Positions 31,926 to 43,178 of a stretch of DNA of 64,000 nt are shown here, piece after piece. How positions within the stretch are numbered: position 1 is the first letter of the stretch; every line of letters starts with the position of its first letter. The stretch comes from Taudactylus pleione (lineage: Eukaryota; Chordata; Amphibia; Anura; Myobatrachidae): NCBI GenBank assembly GCA_031769625.1, contig JAUIMM010000702.1, positions 682,001 to 746,000 on the forward strand. The letters are read 5' to 3'. The translations under genes and the position numbers were made by a program. The notes under the pieces were generated by a model that searched no databases, was not told where the DNA came from, and saw only the letters and a list, made by a program, of their open reading frames with translations.

Positions 31926-32793
31926 TCTGTCTTTAGTCTTTTTATTCCACCTTTTGTTTTTCTCCTTTCGCTTATATACTTAAAAAAAGTTTTTCCCCCT
32001 TTACCCACTGACTGTGCCATTTTCTCCTCAGCTTTTGCCTTTGCACATCTGATTACGTTCTTAACCTCCTTCTGTTTTACAAGATACTCCTCTTTGTCTT
32101 CATTATTTTGCGTCTGCTTGTATTTCCTAAAGGCCATCCTTTTTGCTTTCACAATACTTGCTACCTCTTTCCCAAACCACACTGGCTTCCTTTTCCTTGT
32201 GGTTTTCCTACCCCTTTTGTTACAAAGGTCTGTTGCCTTTAATATTGCACTTTTGAAATTTTCCCACCTCACCTGCATGTTTTCAAGTTCCTCCACTCTG
32301 CCAAAGATTCGCTTAAACATCTTCCCAATCGTGCAAAATCAGCCTTCCTAAAATCTAACACCTTTGTTTTTGTATGGGGTGAGTCAGTATCTGTCTTTAT
32401 TCTGTACCATACTGCTTGATGATCACTGGATCCCAGGTTTTCACCTACTTTTACATCAGATATTCTGTCTCCATTTGTAAGTATTAAGTCTAATATTGTG
32501 TCTTTCCGGGTAGGCTCCCTCACCAATTCCTGAAGGGAGGATCCCTGCAATGAAGTCAGGATGTCACTACTTCTAGTGGAACTTGCCACAGACACCTCCC
32601 AGTTTATATCGGGTAGATTAAAATCTCCCATGATTATAAACTCTCCTTTTAATGCAATTTTAGTGATGTCCTGCAGTAGTTTATTGTCCAGTGCCTCTTC
32701 CTGACCTGGTGGTCTGTAGATCACCCTAATATGAAGAATCACTTTCTCCCCTGCTTCTATAGTCACCCAAAGGGACTCGTTTTTTTTCTTCAA
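31926..32793 (-). pseudogene. CR1 ORF2, endonuclease and linker part
   Basis: The 32269-32793 frame shows IYRPPGQ, FIIMGDFNLPDINW, DLILTN and LGSSDHQAVW. These are the GDFN and SDH motifs of the apurinic-type endonuclease; the histidine of SDH is catalytic. The overlapping frame 31910-32320 (RKPVWFGKEVASIVKAKRMAFRKYK) is the linker between endonuclease and RT, so one frameshift lies near 32300. The first about 80 residues of the domain are absent, consistent with 5' truncation. Confidence 0.88.
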
Positions 32794-32825
32794 TACTATG
32801 TATTAACGTAGTATTTATGCTTTCC

Positions 32826-33490
32826 TTGACAATCAATCAATCTAATTTGGATTCTTGTTTTTTAATGATTTGTTGAATTTGTTGAATTTATCAAATTATT
32901 TTACATTTATAGTTATATTCTGTAATCAATCAATCAATCCATTAATCAATAAATCAATAAATAGTTTACCTGGCTTCCACTAAATAGTACTCCACCTACA
33001 TTTACTTGTGCTGGTCTCTGGCCTCTGATCTAGTTATTGAATAATGAAAACATTCTATAGCATTGTATAGTTTATATTAAACTGCATTCCTGTCTGCCAC
33101 TGCTGTGCCACTATGTTTCCTAAATGTGCTATTTCTTTTTTAAACTGCCATGTGTTTGTGCCACTGCTCTGTTGCTTAGTTTAGCCAGCTAACTTGCTGC
33201 AGACTTAGGCCGATATCGGTGAAAAATGTAAACAATTTTGTGAGCTGTGAGATGGCAAAATTGACTGGAAGTGGATTGAAATGAATGTTATTCAGGTTTA
33301 TATTAATACTGTAGAAACAAAAACAGGCACAAATTACATGATTTTAGCTGTTTTTATCAGTTTCAAACAATCCAGATCCAAAACCAAAACACTTGAGGGT
33401 GGTTTTGGTAAAACCAAAACCTTTGAAGATTTTTTGGCAAAACTACCCTCAAGTGCCCATCTCCATCCTACTTTCAAGAAGGTTAATAAG
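32826..33490 (+). mobile_element. hAT terminal fragment right of the CR1
   Basis: It contains CTCTGTTGCTTAGTTTAGCCAGC, TTTTGTGAGCTGTGAGATGGC, ATGATTTTAGCTGTTTTTATC and CCAAAACACTTGAGGGTGG. The same series, in the same order, leads to the right end of the hAT at 60195. The last bases (GTGCCCATCTCCATCC) look like an eroded GTGCACATCTCTA end. It has no transposase. Confidence 0.75.
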
Positions 33491-34375
33491 TTAATCCCTG
33501 GTTAAGCTTTTTATTGTGTGGACTGACCTCTATCACACACCGCTGACACCAATCAACATAGGTTCTGCTAATATTACACCTATGTTTTTAACTTTTTAAT
33601 AATTTGATGTGCTTGCAGAATAAACATCTCTTTAATACAACAGAAACAACTCACGTGCTCAAGTTTATAATGTGCATATAATAGCATTATATAAACCTTA
33701 GCAATGAAGAAAGCACTTATCAGTGTCAGCTGTGTGTTCGTATACAGTCAATCACAAATGGTTTTCTAGTGTTAGAGACCAGCATCATCATCATCTTCCA
33801 GTATTTGCAACCGTGTATGTGCCTATGACCTGGGCTGCAAGTGGTCAAAATCACATGAACATGACATTACGTTACTGCATGTGTTAGATTGCCTTTTTCC
33901 TGCTCTGTCTTGCATCTAGGCACAGGTGGATGCAAGTACTAAAATCACATAAGTCTACATAGGTACATGTGCATCAGCATTCTGGGCTTGAACAGTGATT
34001 TCAGACATGAGCAAATTGGCTCATATCTTACCTCCATCAATCCCACAATTTGTCTGTCATAGAGTTTTGGCCCACAGTACTGTACATTTTAAGTAATATT
34101 ATTTAACCACTTAACTGCTGATTTTTTTTTTAAGTATATGGTTTACAGCAGATGAAAATGGTGGAAGTAGGTGGTACATGGGATTAATATGTGGCTGATA
34201 TGGTCTCTCAGGTACAGTCAGTAACAATTAAGTGGAGTCTAATGCACTTGCGGTTTATACCAGGGACCCCTGCATGGATATATGTACTTTGCTGTGTCTA
34301 GTACACAGGGTGTAGTCCCCTACATTGACCACTAGCGTTATAATGGGTGCCAATGATTAGAACAGTCAGCAGCCC
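33491..34375. other. Intergenic DNA, no feature
   Basis: Nothing supported on either strand. Confidence 0.4.
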
Positions 34376-34552
34376 TTGGGGGAGATGTACTAAGTCTTTG
34401 AGAGAGATAAAGTAGCGATAGATAAAGTCCCAACCAATCAGCTGCTGTCATTTTTCAAACACAGCCTGTAAACTGACAGTTAGGAGCTGATTGGTTGATA
34501 CTTTATCTCTCTCCACTTTATCTCTCTCCGAGGCTTAGTACATCTCCCCCAA
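34376..34552. mobile_element. MITE with GGGGGAGATGTACTAAG ends, 177 bp
   Basis: TTGGGGGAGATGTACTAAG is matched exactly inverted by CTTAGTACATCTCCCCCAA. Inside, AGAGAGATAAAGT/ACTTTATCTCTCT and CCAACCAATCAGCT/AGCTGATTGGTTG extend the pairing. The unit can fold into one long hairpin. No coding content. Confidence 0.9.
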
Positions 34553-34979
34553 TGTATGGTATTCGTGTGGTCTTCATATAAGCCACTGGGTATATGCAGA
34601 GATAGTACACTGAGAGGTAAAAGATGAACCACCAAGGTAACGGATATAAATTAGGATATTGCTTTAGCTCTTGCCTGCCATTACCTCTGCCTATTAGTTT
34701 ACCAAATCCAGAACTATTTTAACTTTGAGTTAGCTTTCTCTCCTACTTGCACCTGTTAATTGGGTGATTGCTGTTAGTCTCCTCACTGTGCACACCTGCT
34801 GGGCACTAGGACCAGTGGAAAAAGATTTTGGTGCCCCTTGGTGGACTAAACCCTATATTTATATGTTCTTATTGCATTTTATTTTAATTTGGACCTGGAA
34901 CTGAACTATTTGCATTCATAACCAATATAAATAGTTGTAGTTGTATAGTTTGTAATAATCTAGTCCAGATAGGAATAAG

Positions 34980-35235
34980 TAAAAACCACATTAGCCACCA
35001 CAGGAAAAATAAAAAACATTTGCCCTAATAGAAAAAAAGCTAACACATAGGCCCCCACAGGAAAATAATAAAACACATAGGGGGCGATTCAGTTGTTTTC
35101 GCCAATGACTGGTAGTGCCGGGCACCCAACAGGGCAATTGAATTGTTGCTCCATTAGGGCATGAACAGCATTTCTACTCGCCCTCTCCTGTGGAAATAAA
35201 ACACATAGGCTTCACATGAAAAAAAAACCAAACAC
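34980..35235. repeat. A-rich minisatellite, ACACATAGGCCCCCACAGGAAAA units
   Basis: Units such as AACACATAGGCCCCCACAGGAAAATAATAAA repeat at about 35-45 bases. They are interrupted at about 35083-35190 by a small GGGGGCGATTCAGTTG...-type insertion. The same unit builds 42110-42460. Confidence 0.7.
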
Positions 35236-35395
35236 ACACACATACAGGCAGCATTACATAGACAGACAGACATACACATACATACAGACAGACAGGGTTA
35301 GATATAGAGAAATGCACAAGCATATAGACAGGCTAACATAAAGAGACACAGACCTACAGACAGGGTTACATATAGAGACACACATTCATCTCAGG
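35236..35395. repeat. CAGACA/CATACA-rich simple repeat
   Basis: Runs of ACACACACATACAGG, CAGACAGACATACACATACATACAGACAGACAGG and TAGAGACACA make a degenerate tetranucleotide-like tract. Confidence 0.75.
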
Positions 35396-36241
35396 AGTAT
35401 GACAGGGGAGGCTCTGCCCTGATTGCAAGTCCCTGCAGTATATAAGGGAAGATCACATTTCAAGTAATATGAACCCCTTTTTCAATGGAGTTTCTTTCCC
35501 ACCAGCTTTACTGCCAAACCTACTTTATTTTACTTGAGATTATTAGATTAGCATACCTACTGACCTATCTATCTTCAAGGTAAGTACTAAAATAGGTGAT
35601 GGAGTAATAACACATATGTTTAAATAGATTACTAAAGAGGTTATAATGTTCTGGATATGATATCATTGTTTTAATAACAATAGGAAATCAATATGAGTTA
35701 TTTCAAGTTTCACTATTACAACACAAGATTGATACTGATGAATCAGCGATGACTTTGCTCTTAATCTTCCTCCCTTGAAGCAATGACTTTTGTCATTTTC
35801 TTATTTGGGATAATACTACTATAGCAAACGTTATATCAAAACATCATTACAACACAGGCGATGAATCATATTATCATCACATGTATCACTATACTGAGCA
35901 ATTGTTCAAACCAGACTGAATTTGGGGGACGTGGCCCAGATATGCAAGTTGTCCGATGCATTTCATGTCACTGAGGTTTTTCTCACACAAAAAAAAAATG
36001 ATTGCCTCTCACTCCAGTAGCTGGCGATTATAAATGTTCCTTAGAGGTCAGTGGCATAGTAAGGAACTTTATTTCAGGTGGAAAGAGAGTGAGATTGAAA
36101 GCAGATACGAGGTATTCTGAGAAGACAGATGATAAAATAAGGTCTTCAGCTGCTTGAAGTTCTTTGCTATTATTACCATGCAGTCCACTTGAACACGATA
36201 TTAGTGTGGTCGCACCAAGATAGTGCAAAATAATGGTCTCA
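35396..36241. other. AT-rich intergenic DNA
   Basis: No gene or bounded repeat is visible. Confidence 0.4.
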
Positions 36242-36767
36242 GGGCCTGATTCAGCAAGGATCGCAAGTGCGATTACGCATGCAATAGGCCAATTGTTATG
36301 ATCTGCGCATGCATCGCTGTGCGCGTGCGTGAACCAGCCACTGCGATCAGGACTGTGATCGCAGTGACTACGCAGACCCATTGCAGAGTAATTGACAGGA
36401 AGTACCATTTGTGGGAGGTGACGGGGTGCTTGGTGAAACACAGGAGTGTCAGAGCGTTTCAACGCCGTTGCATGGGCATGCATAGATTAGGCACTGCGAT
36501 GCCATATGCAGCTTGAGTACTCTGTGCGTGCTATAAGGTTAGCAATTTCTGAGTAAGGTCAGAACTTGTGCAAGTGTGCATGAGGCTCCGATTGTACTCG
36601 ATGTTACCAATGTTTTCGCAGTCTTGCTAAACATTATGGATGTGTGTAAGGTAAGGTAGGCGTCCTTATGTTGTGCTGTGACGGCATAGCGATCACAATG
36701 GATTAGCATATCATCGCAGTGAGACTGCATGCGTAATCGCAGTTGTGATCTGTAAAAAATCAGGCCC
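36242..36767. mobile_element. GGGCCTGATTCAG fold-back element, 526 bp
   Basis: It opens GGGCCTGATTCAGCAAGGATCGC and closes GATCTGTAAAAAATCAGGCCC. Flanking triplets TCA and TCT differ by one base. The interior shares GTGCGTGAACCAGCCACTGCGAT with the element at 44365-44918, so these two form a subgroup. CpG-rich against an AT-rich background. A 151-codon minus-strand frame (36028-36483) crosses its edge and is not a gene. Confidence 0.8.
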
Positions 36768-37299
36768 TCTGATAGAAGGATGCTGAATGCCTATCCCAGT
36801 AGATTGCCTGCCTTGGATACTGGACGTCCTCTTCATCAGACCCCTTTTCATTACTCCTACTCTTGTATGCTGGAAAAAGTTTAGAAAGTTGAAACATACT
36901 GTATATTTTCTGTAGTGTCTCCCCTGGTTCCACAATGAATCTGAGATTCTCACCTGGCTTCCCTACTGATAATGTGAGGCAATGGAGTGGAGCTAGATTG
37001 CTTTAACTAGCTAAGAGTAGTCCCTTGAAAGTTTGGAATTCTCCAGGAATAATTTAATCTTCCTTCTCAGAAACGAGGATTTACCTTAAAATTAGTAATT
37101 TCTATGCAATTTAGCAAAGGACAATGTGCTAAGAAGGAGATTGGCCTCCTTTGAAGGTTGGTGTTCCTCCAAAGAACTATCCAAGAACTCAACAGCAACA
37201 TCTTTCTACGTGCTTGGCAAATAGAATTCAATTTAAACATTGACAGGAAATATTGGGAGAAAATTTTCCATTTACACATGTGCGTTCACAAAGTACAGT
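36768..37299. other. Intergenic DNA, no feature
   Basis: Nothing supported on either strand. Confidence 0.4.
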
Positions 37300-37690
37300 A
37301 CTACATACTTGCCTACCCTCCCGATTTGGCCGGGAGCCTCCCGAAAATCAGGTGCCGCTCCCAGCCCCCCGGAAAGGCAGGCAAGTCTCCTGGCCCCTGG
37401 TGACGTGTCCGCACTCCCCCTTGGTTGTAAGTATAATCCCCGGCAGCAGGGGGCCGGTACGCGATTTGCGCTGAATCGTATCATCATGGCTCCACCCCCG
37501 GCTGCACAATGCCATTAATCACGGCATTGTGAAGAGGGGGCGGAGCCATGATGACGCGATAACGCTGTCATGCCCCCAATGACACGTCACCAGTCGGGCC
37601 CCAACCCCTTTCACCGCATCACACTCCCAGCAGTGTAAGCCCGACAGCTTCCTTCCGGAAGGAGGGAGCTAAATATCAGCAAGCCTGCAG
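37300..37690. mobile_element. GC-rich dispersed repeat opening ACATACTTGCCTACCCTCCCG
   Basis: The first 100 bases match 52035-52137 (CATACTTACCTACTTTCC, GGGAG-type text), so it is dispersed. An internal long stem joins ATCATCATGGCTCC at 37479 to GGAGCCATGATGA at 37541. Within the stem loop lies CACAATGCC/GGCATTGTG. The end (AGCTTCCTTCCGGAAGGAGGGAGCT) is another hairpin. Class unknown; no gene. Confidence 0.65.
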
Positions 37691-38219
37691 TACTACCATA
37701 ATAAAAAACACACTATAAGTTTCTGACTAGAAAGTATCAAACCCCAAGTGTTGTTCACAAAATGTTCCTAGTTTATCCTGATGTGTTGGGAGTTGTGGTC
37801 ATTCACCAGGATGAGGTGATGAATTTATGGCTTTTTGAGAAATTGGCCACCTCAAAATATTAAAACAATGCAACTACAGCATTAATTCCAGTGTTTTAGA
37901 AAACCCTAACTCTCTACTAATGTATAAATGGTTTAGGAGAATTGATCTAAAGATGAAAGTTTTAACTTTTCACTATCAGCTAAATATATATATTCTGAAA
38001 TTGTGTGCACCTATCATTACCTCCCCCCCCCCCATTGTCTTTCACTGTTATTCACAGTGCATTATATTATGTATTTTACAAAAGGAAAATGTACCTGAAT
38101 CTCTGTATCACTTGTTCTATAACCATTGTATGTCTTTGTGCAATAATTATTCTGAAAGAAAAATTACAATCTGTAGTTTATGTTTATAGGAGTATTGCTT
38201 TAAGCTGCTCATTATGCAC
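37691..38219. other. AT-rich intergenic DNA
   Basis: No supported feature; a C-rich run (CCCCCCCCCCCC-like) lies near 38023. Confidence 0.4.
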
Positions 38220-38355
38220 TGATCAGCCATAGCATTAAAACCACCTGCCTCATATTGTGTAGGTCCACCTCATACTGTCAAAATAGCTCTGACCTGGTGA
38301 GGCATGGGCCCCACAAGACCTCTGGTATCTGGCACCAAGCAGGTAGCAGCAGATC

Positions 38356-39160
38356 CTATAAGTCCTGTAAGTTGTGAGGTGGGGCCTCCATAGCTTGGAC
38401 TTGTTTTTCCAGCATATCCCACAGATGCGTGATTGGACTTAGATCTGGGGAATTTGGAGACCACACATTGTAAAGTTTCTCAACACATTCCTGAACAAAT
38501 GTTGCAATGTGGCAGGGTGCATTATCCTGTTGATAAACGCCACTGCTATCACGGAATACCGTTGCCATGAAGGAGTCTACTTGGTCTGCAATAATGTTTA
38601 GGTAGGTGGTACTTTTCAAAATAACATCTACATAAATGGCAGGACCCAAGGTTTCCCAGCAGAATATTGCTCAGAACATCACAGTGCCTCCGCCAGGTTG
38701 ACTTCTTCCCACAGTGCATCTTGGTGCCATGTAAATGACAAACATTGCCCTTTGCCGTCCACGTGATGTAAAAGAAAACATGATTCACCAGATCAGGACA
38801 CCTTCTTCCATTACTCCATGGTCCATTTATCATGGTCACTTGCCCATTGCTGACCCCCTGCCCCAGCATGGACACTCTGACTGGTCTGCAGCTACGCAGC
38901 CCCATACACTACAAGCTACAAGGCACTGTGTGTTCTGACACCTTTCTATCATAGACAGCATTAGCTTTTTCAGCAATTTGTGCTACATTAGCTCTTCTGT
39001 GGGATCTAACCAGATGGGATAGCCTTCTCTCCCCATGTACACCCATGAGCTTGTTGCTAAATATTTTGTTACCCCTCCATGGACCACTTTGGTAGGTTTT
39101 AACAACTGCATACCGAGACCACCCCATAAGACTATTTTGGAGTTGCTCTGACCAAGTCAT
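38356..39160 (-). pseudogene. Tc1-like transposase, frameshifted
   Basis: The frame 38909-39160 includes HGERRLSHLVRSHRRANVAQIAEKANA, the helix-turn-helix region that binds terminal repeats. The frame 38549-38905 starts with LRSCRPVRVSML. The frame 38356-38649 has YQQDNAPCHIA, which contains the second catalytic aspartate, then SPDLSPITHLWDMLE. The third catalytic residue, normally glutamate in SPDLNPIEHLWD, is threonine here (codon ACG). The spacing between the two is also shorter than the usual 34 residues. Two or more frameshifts make the copy inactive. Confidence 0.88.
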
Positions 39161-39177
39161 CTAGCCATCACAGTTTA

Positions 39178-39522
39178 ACCAATGTATACTGGGTGCAGGG
39201 TGTGCTGTGCACATGGGTCCCTGGGTTCAGGGGGTGCCCACATTGGACATGTATAGTTATACTTACCTCTCCGTAGTCTCCGGAGTCCTGCTCTGTCTGC
39301 TGCCCGGTGCAGCAAGGCAGCAAAAAATCACAGAGAAAATGGCGTGGTGGCCATTATCCTGGTAATTTCCGCATGTGCAGTGGAGATGTCCCTGGGAATA
39401 AGGCACAGGCACCATTTTCCTGGAGACCTGAGCATGCACCAAGCCAGAGTCTACTGTGCTGCCAGAGAGGAGGGGCCCACATGGAGTCTGCACATGGGCC
39501 CTCTACTTAAATCAGTCCTGAA
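39178..39522. mobile_element. Unclassified insertion inside the Tc1 copy
   Basis: Tc1 sequence stops after CATCACAGTTTA and resumes at GCCCTTGTCAAAGTTGC. The 345 bases between are unlike Tc1: they open ACCAATGTATACTGGGTGC, include TTATACTTACCTCTCCG, and close CTTAAATCAGTCCTGAA. TTTA occurs at both junctions (39174-39177, 39523-39526). It may be a retroposed or DNA element; no ends were recognised. Confidence 0.6.
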
Positions 39523-39979
39523 TTTAGCCCTTGTCAAAGTTGCTCAGATCCTTATGCTTGTCCATTATCCTGATTCCAACACATCAACTTCAAGAAATGA
39601 CTGTTCACTTACTGCCTAAAATATCCCACACTTTGACAGGTACCAATGTAATGAGATAATCAGTGTTATTCACTTAAACTGTTAGTGGTTTTAATGTTAT
39701 GGCTGAAATGGAAAATATGAGTTAATGCACTCCCTACTGTAAATTATAGATAGTAGAAATTACCTTATATTATTATTTTATACAGGTTACAGAAATCTTA
39801 AGTGACTTCAACTTTATAGATAATATTAGAACTCACTGTTTATATAGCTATTATTTACATTAGTTAATGCATATATTAACAACAGTAGTTCAGAGTCACT
39901 AAAAGGAATTCCAAGCCCCTGTGTCACACCCTAGGCTGACAATGTAACCCATGTAAATGAGACCTAGCTACTTCCCCAA

Positions 39980-40178
39980 AGGGAAACTGTATCAAACCTT
40001 CTATAGCGTGGAGAAGTGAACATGTGGAAAAGATGCCCATAGCAACCAATCAGCTTATAGCTACCATTTATCAAATACATTCTATAAAATACATAGGTAT
40101 AAGATAATTGATTGCTATTGGCAAATTATCCACTTGTCCACTTCTCCACCCTTTAGATGGTTTGATACATCTCCTCCA
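39980..40178. mobile_element. MITE with ATCAAACCTTCTA ends
   Basis: AACTGTATCAAACCTTCTA...GTGGAGAAGTG at 39985 pairs with CACTTCTCCACCCTTTAGATGGTTTGATACAT ending 40170. Inside, CATAGCAACCAATCAGCTTATA faces GATTGCTATTGG in the other arm. Boundaries are approximate. No coding content. Confidence 0.75.
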
Positions 40179-41691
40179 AGTTACACAAGCAGCTCTGGCA
40201 AAAGACTGTACTGCACAAGAGGCCAAGGAAGGGAGACCACACTTGCCTACTAGAGAACACTCACTTCTTTTACCAGTCGAGAGGGTGGTCCCAGGGCTTG
40301 AATAACCTCATTAAGTCCCACCCCATGCTATGTGATAATAAAATTAGAATCCCTCCCCCCTTTCTCCCCACAGCCCTTGAACTTTATTCTTGGACCTCCC
40401 TATTAGGAATCTCAGAGGGGAGTAATACAATGTTGGAAAGTATGGGTGGGACTGTGTAGACAAATAAGGAGCTATTGGTCTATCCAGCCACTTTCCTCCA
40501 TGTACGATCCAGTATAGGTAGGGCCAGAGCACCATTCGCCTCCAACTCAATCACCACATGTCCACCACAATTACCTTATCTAAAAATATTAGGCAAATTA
40601 TAATTTTACCTGCTTATTGTTTAATATATAGATCCTTACAAGAAATTGTGTAAATTAAAGAAAAAGAGAAGTGTAAACAAAACTAAAAAAATCCCCTCCA
40701 TAATCAGGACGTTCTTTGTAACTCGTAGCACACTGAAGAAAGCACTACATTTGTATCTGTTATGAATTAGCATTAATAGTAATCCTGGCTTCCTGTATTT
40801 GAAATATTTGATGTGTTTCCAAATTCTATCATCCAACAACAATACCTGTCCTGAATATTCAAGTTTCCATATAAAACCATTACATGGTGCTGCAGTAGCC
40901 AATAGTTAGCCAATCTTTTGAACAAAGTAGAGCACAAAATGTGTCTCTTTGAAGTCATAAATAATGTATATTTTTCTTTTGACTTTTAATAAGTCAGTAG
41001 AGTTCATCCCACAGTCTCCAAACACACATATTTTATTATGGGCCTCTGCAGTTTACTTTAATTAGTGTGTCTGAGTGCTTTGGGAGATTTAGCTGTACTG
41101 AAAACAAACATAGTCTTACCATCTATAAAACATTAGCTCCCTCTGGTTTATCCTGATGCAGCAGGCTTGCTGGGAAACACATGGCATAAGTAAACATTCA
41201 TAATTGCATTAGAAGCCTCTGGTGTATTGGTAATTCAAGCTTTATTTCATAATACTGTCACAGCGGTGAGAATGAGTTTACCAAACTGACATCCATAGTG
41301 GGCTGAGAGAGATTCCTTCTTTTCAGCCACCTGCAATGATGTGAGGCCAGAGCCAAAAGAAACGACTGTATGGTGTAAATTTACTACGCATTGATACTGC
41401 TGGGTTTTTTTGCGAATTTCCGCCGATTTTGCAAACTGGAAATTTACAAAATGTTAAAAAGACAAATCCGTTGGGAAATTGCAAGAAACCCTGACTTTAG
41501 ACAGCAATAGGCAATCGGAGCAAACATCTATTACAGTATTTTAAATAGACAGCAATAGAAATCCAGAAACCATAATAGCAGGAGTTGTTTGGGATGGAAG
41601 ACCAGCCCGGGAAATTTATGGAAGCAGCCCTAATGGGAGTGGGGGCTTTTGAAAGGCAGGGTCTGCTGAGAGGGTGGGATCTCTCTTAATA
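40179..41691. other. AT-rich intergenic DNA
   Basis: No gene. A GTGTAAATTTACTACGC string at 41373 resembles a MITE end (compare 51439, inverted) but lacks a partner. Confidence 0.4.
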
Positions 41692-42090
41692 GGGCCTGAT
41701 TCTGAGTAGGACACAGTTGCGGCCTTCCTTGCATCTTTTGCTGCATTAGCTTCTGCAACGTTATGCTAATGCTGCTACAAAGCCCTTCCCTGGTGTACAT
41801 CGGTGCGTCTGAATATGCAAAGACTGAGACGCCCACTTTCAATGTCTACAGATGCTGCAATCAAGCTTTGTGCATCTTTAGACACCAACATCGGTCGCAG
41901 CATTGAAACTTTCACCAGCTCCGTGCTCCGTGCGTATCATCTGTCTGAGCATGGTCTCCATTGTGCGTGATTCAGCATCTCTGTATGCAACCACTGTCAG
42001 CAACATGACTGTGTCACTCCAATAAAACGCCCCTACTGTGTTACATCTGCATCTGATTAGCCAACCCCCTGGAATTCCCAACACATTTCT
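41692..42090. mobile_element. Left part of a GGGCCTGATTC element, worn
   Basis: GGGCCTGATTCTGAGTAGG at 41692 resembles the family ends at 15771 and 36242. Interior text such as GCGTATCATCTGTCTGAGC is CpG-containing and unlike the AT-rich flanks. No right end was found. Confidence 0.45.
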
Positions 42091-42109
42091 AGCATAGCAT
42101 GTGCAGTGC

Positions 42110-42460
42110 AACTCAAAAAAACACTTTGGCCTCCAAAGGAAAAACTAACAAACACATTGGCTCCTATAGAAAAAAAATAAAACAAAATGGCCCCCAACAG
42201 GAAACAAAAAATCACTTTGGTCCCAACAGGAAGAAAAAAACACTTTGGCTCTCACAGGGAAAAAAAACAAACACATTAGCCCTCACGGGAAAAAAAAAAA
42301 ACACATTGGCCCCCGACAGGGAAAAAAAACACTTTGGTCACCGACAAGGAAAAATAACACATTGATCCACGACAGGGAAAAAATACCAAACACACTAGCT
42401 TCCATAGGAAAAAGAAAACAAAAAAAACAAAACACATTGGCTACCACAGGAAAAAATAAA
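42110..42460. repeat. A-rich minisatellite, about 36-40 bp units
   Basis: Roughly nine units alternate ACACATTGGC(T/C)CC or CACTTTGG with CACAGGAAAAAAAA tails. An 88-codon lysine-rich frame through it is an artefact. The unit is shared with 34980-35235. Confidence 0.85.
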
Positions 42461-42844
42461 GGGGTGGGTAGTGTATGTCCCTGGGCATGCAGTGTATGAC
42501 TTTGGGGTTGGGAGTGGTAGGATGAGCAGTGTGTCTCCATGGGGCTGTAAGATAGCTAGTGTATGTCCCTGGACTGGGGGGTTACTGTATGTCTAGGGTG
42601 CTGGGGGTAGTATGTGGGATAATAAACACACCCTTATTACCAGCTACTGTACATTCACTTTGATTCATGTTTACAACTGTAGAGGTTTAGTGAGGGCTAA
42701 ACAGCAAAATAATGACACCCTCCATAATTATAAATGATTGTAATCAGCAAGAGAAAACACTGTATAAAGACTAACCATGTGCTACAACTGAGAAGGAGGT
42801 AACACCATCAGTGTAGCAGGCATGCTGCTGCTGGCATATGGAGA
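42461..42844. other. Intergenic DNA with short repeats
   Basis: GTGTATGTCCCTGGGC-like phrases recur three times in 42468-42575. No gene. Confidence 0.4.
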
Positions 42845-43010
42845 GGCCGTGTTATTAAAATCAATAACATTTATTTTTTAGTAATTTCCAGTCAATGTTG
42901 ATCACCTCACAGCTCACAATATATCACCAATATTGTCCAAAGGCTGCAGCTAGCTGGCTGGATAAACTAAACGACAGAGCAGCAGCACAAACACACATGG
43001 CAGTTTAAAA
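42845..43010 (-). mobile_element. hAT subterminal fragment, inverted copy
   Basis: TTTCCAGTCAATGTTGATCACCTCACAGCTCACAATAT, GCTGGCTGGATAAACTAAACGACAGAGCAG and ACATGGCAGTTTAAAAGAATAT are the reverse complement of blocks at 59820-60000. Confidence 0.75.
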
Positions 43011-43178
43011 GAATATAGCACATCTATGAAACATAGTGGCACTGCAGTGGCAGATAGGATGATCATAAACTATATGATCCAACATTATCTGTATTTTTGG
43101 ACAGTTTGGTAGCGTTGTATTGATAGTAGATGCCATGGGTGGGATGGTATTTGTGATTTGAGGCAGCACAGGCTGGAT

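Larger units (their letters stand above)
29258..32825 (-). mobile_element. CR1 LINE, minus strand, 5'-truncated and interrupted
   Basis: The 3' end, read on the minus strand, is CCATCAAATTCTATGTTTCTATG, the CR1-type end with a short ATTCTATG-like repeat. Upstream (minus) come the C-terminal, RT, linker and endonuclease parts in the correct LINE order. ORF1 and the first part of the endonuclease are missing. A 941-bp fold-back element (30985-31925) splits the coding region. A second CR1 3' end lies at 52138-52435. Confidence 0.9.
38220..39706 (-). mobile_element. Tc1-like transposon, decayed, with nested insertion
   Basis: Inverted ends: CAGCCATAGCATTAAAACCACC at 38224 and GTGGTTTTAATGTTATGGCTG ending 39705. 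The minus strand carries a broken Tc1-type transposase at 39160-38356. An unrelated insertion of about 345 bp sits at 39178-39522 in the 5' part, with TTTA at both junctions. Confidence 0.9.

Noticed and set aside
36028..36483. A 151-codon minus-strand frame
   Set aside because: It runs across the edge of the fold-back element at 36242, and half of it is element sequence.
42099..42365. Lysine-rich 88-codon frame
   Set aside because: It is the translation of the A-rich minisatellite.
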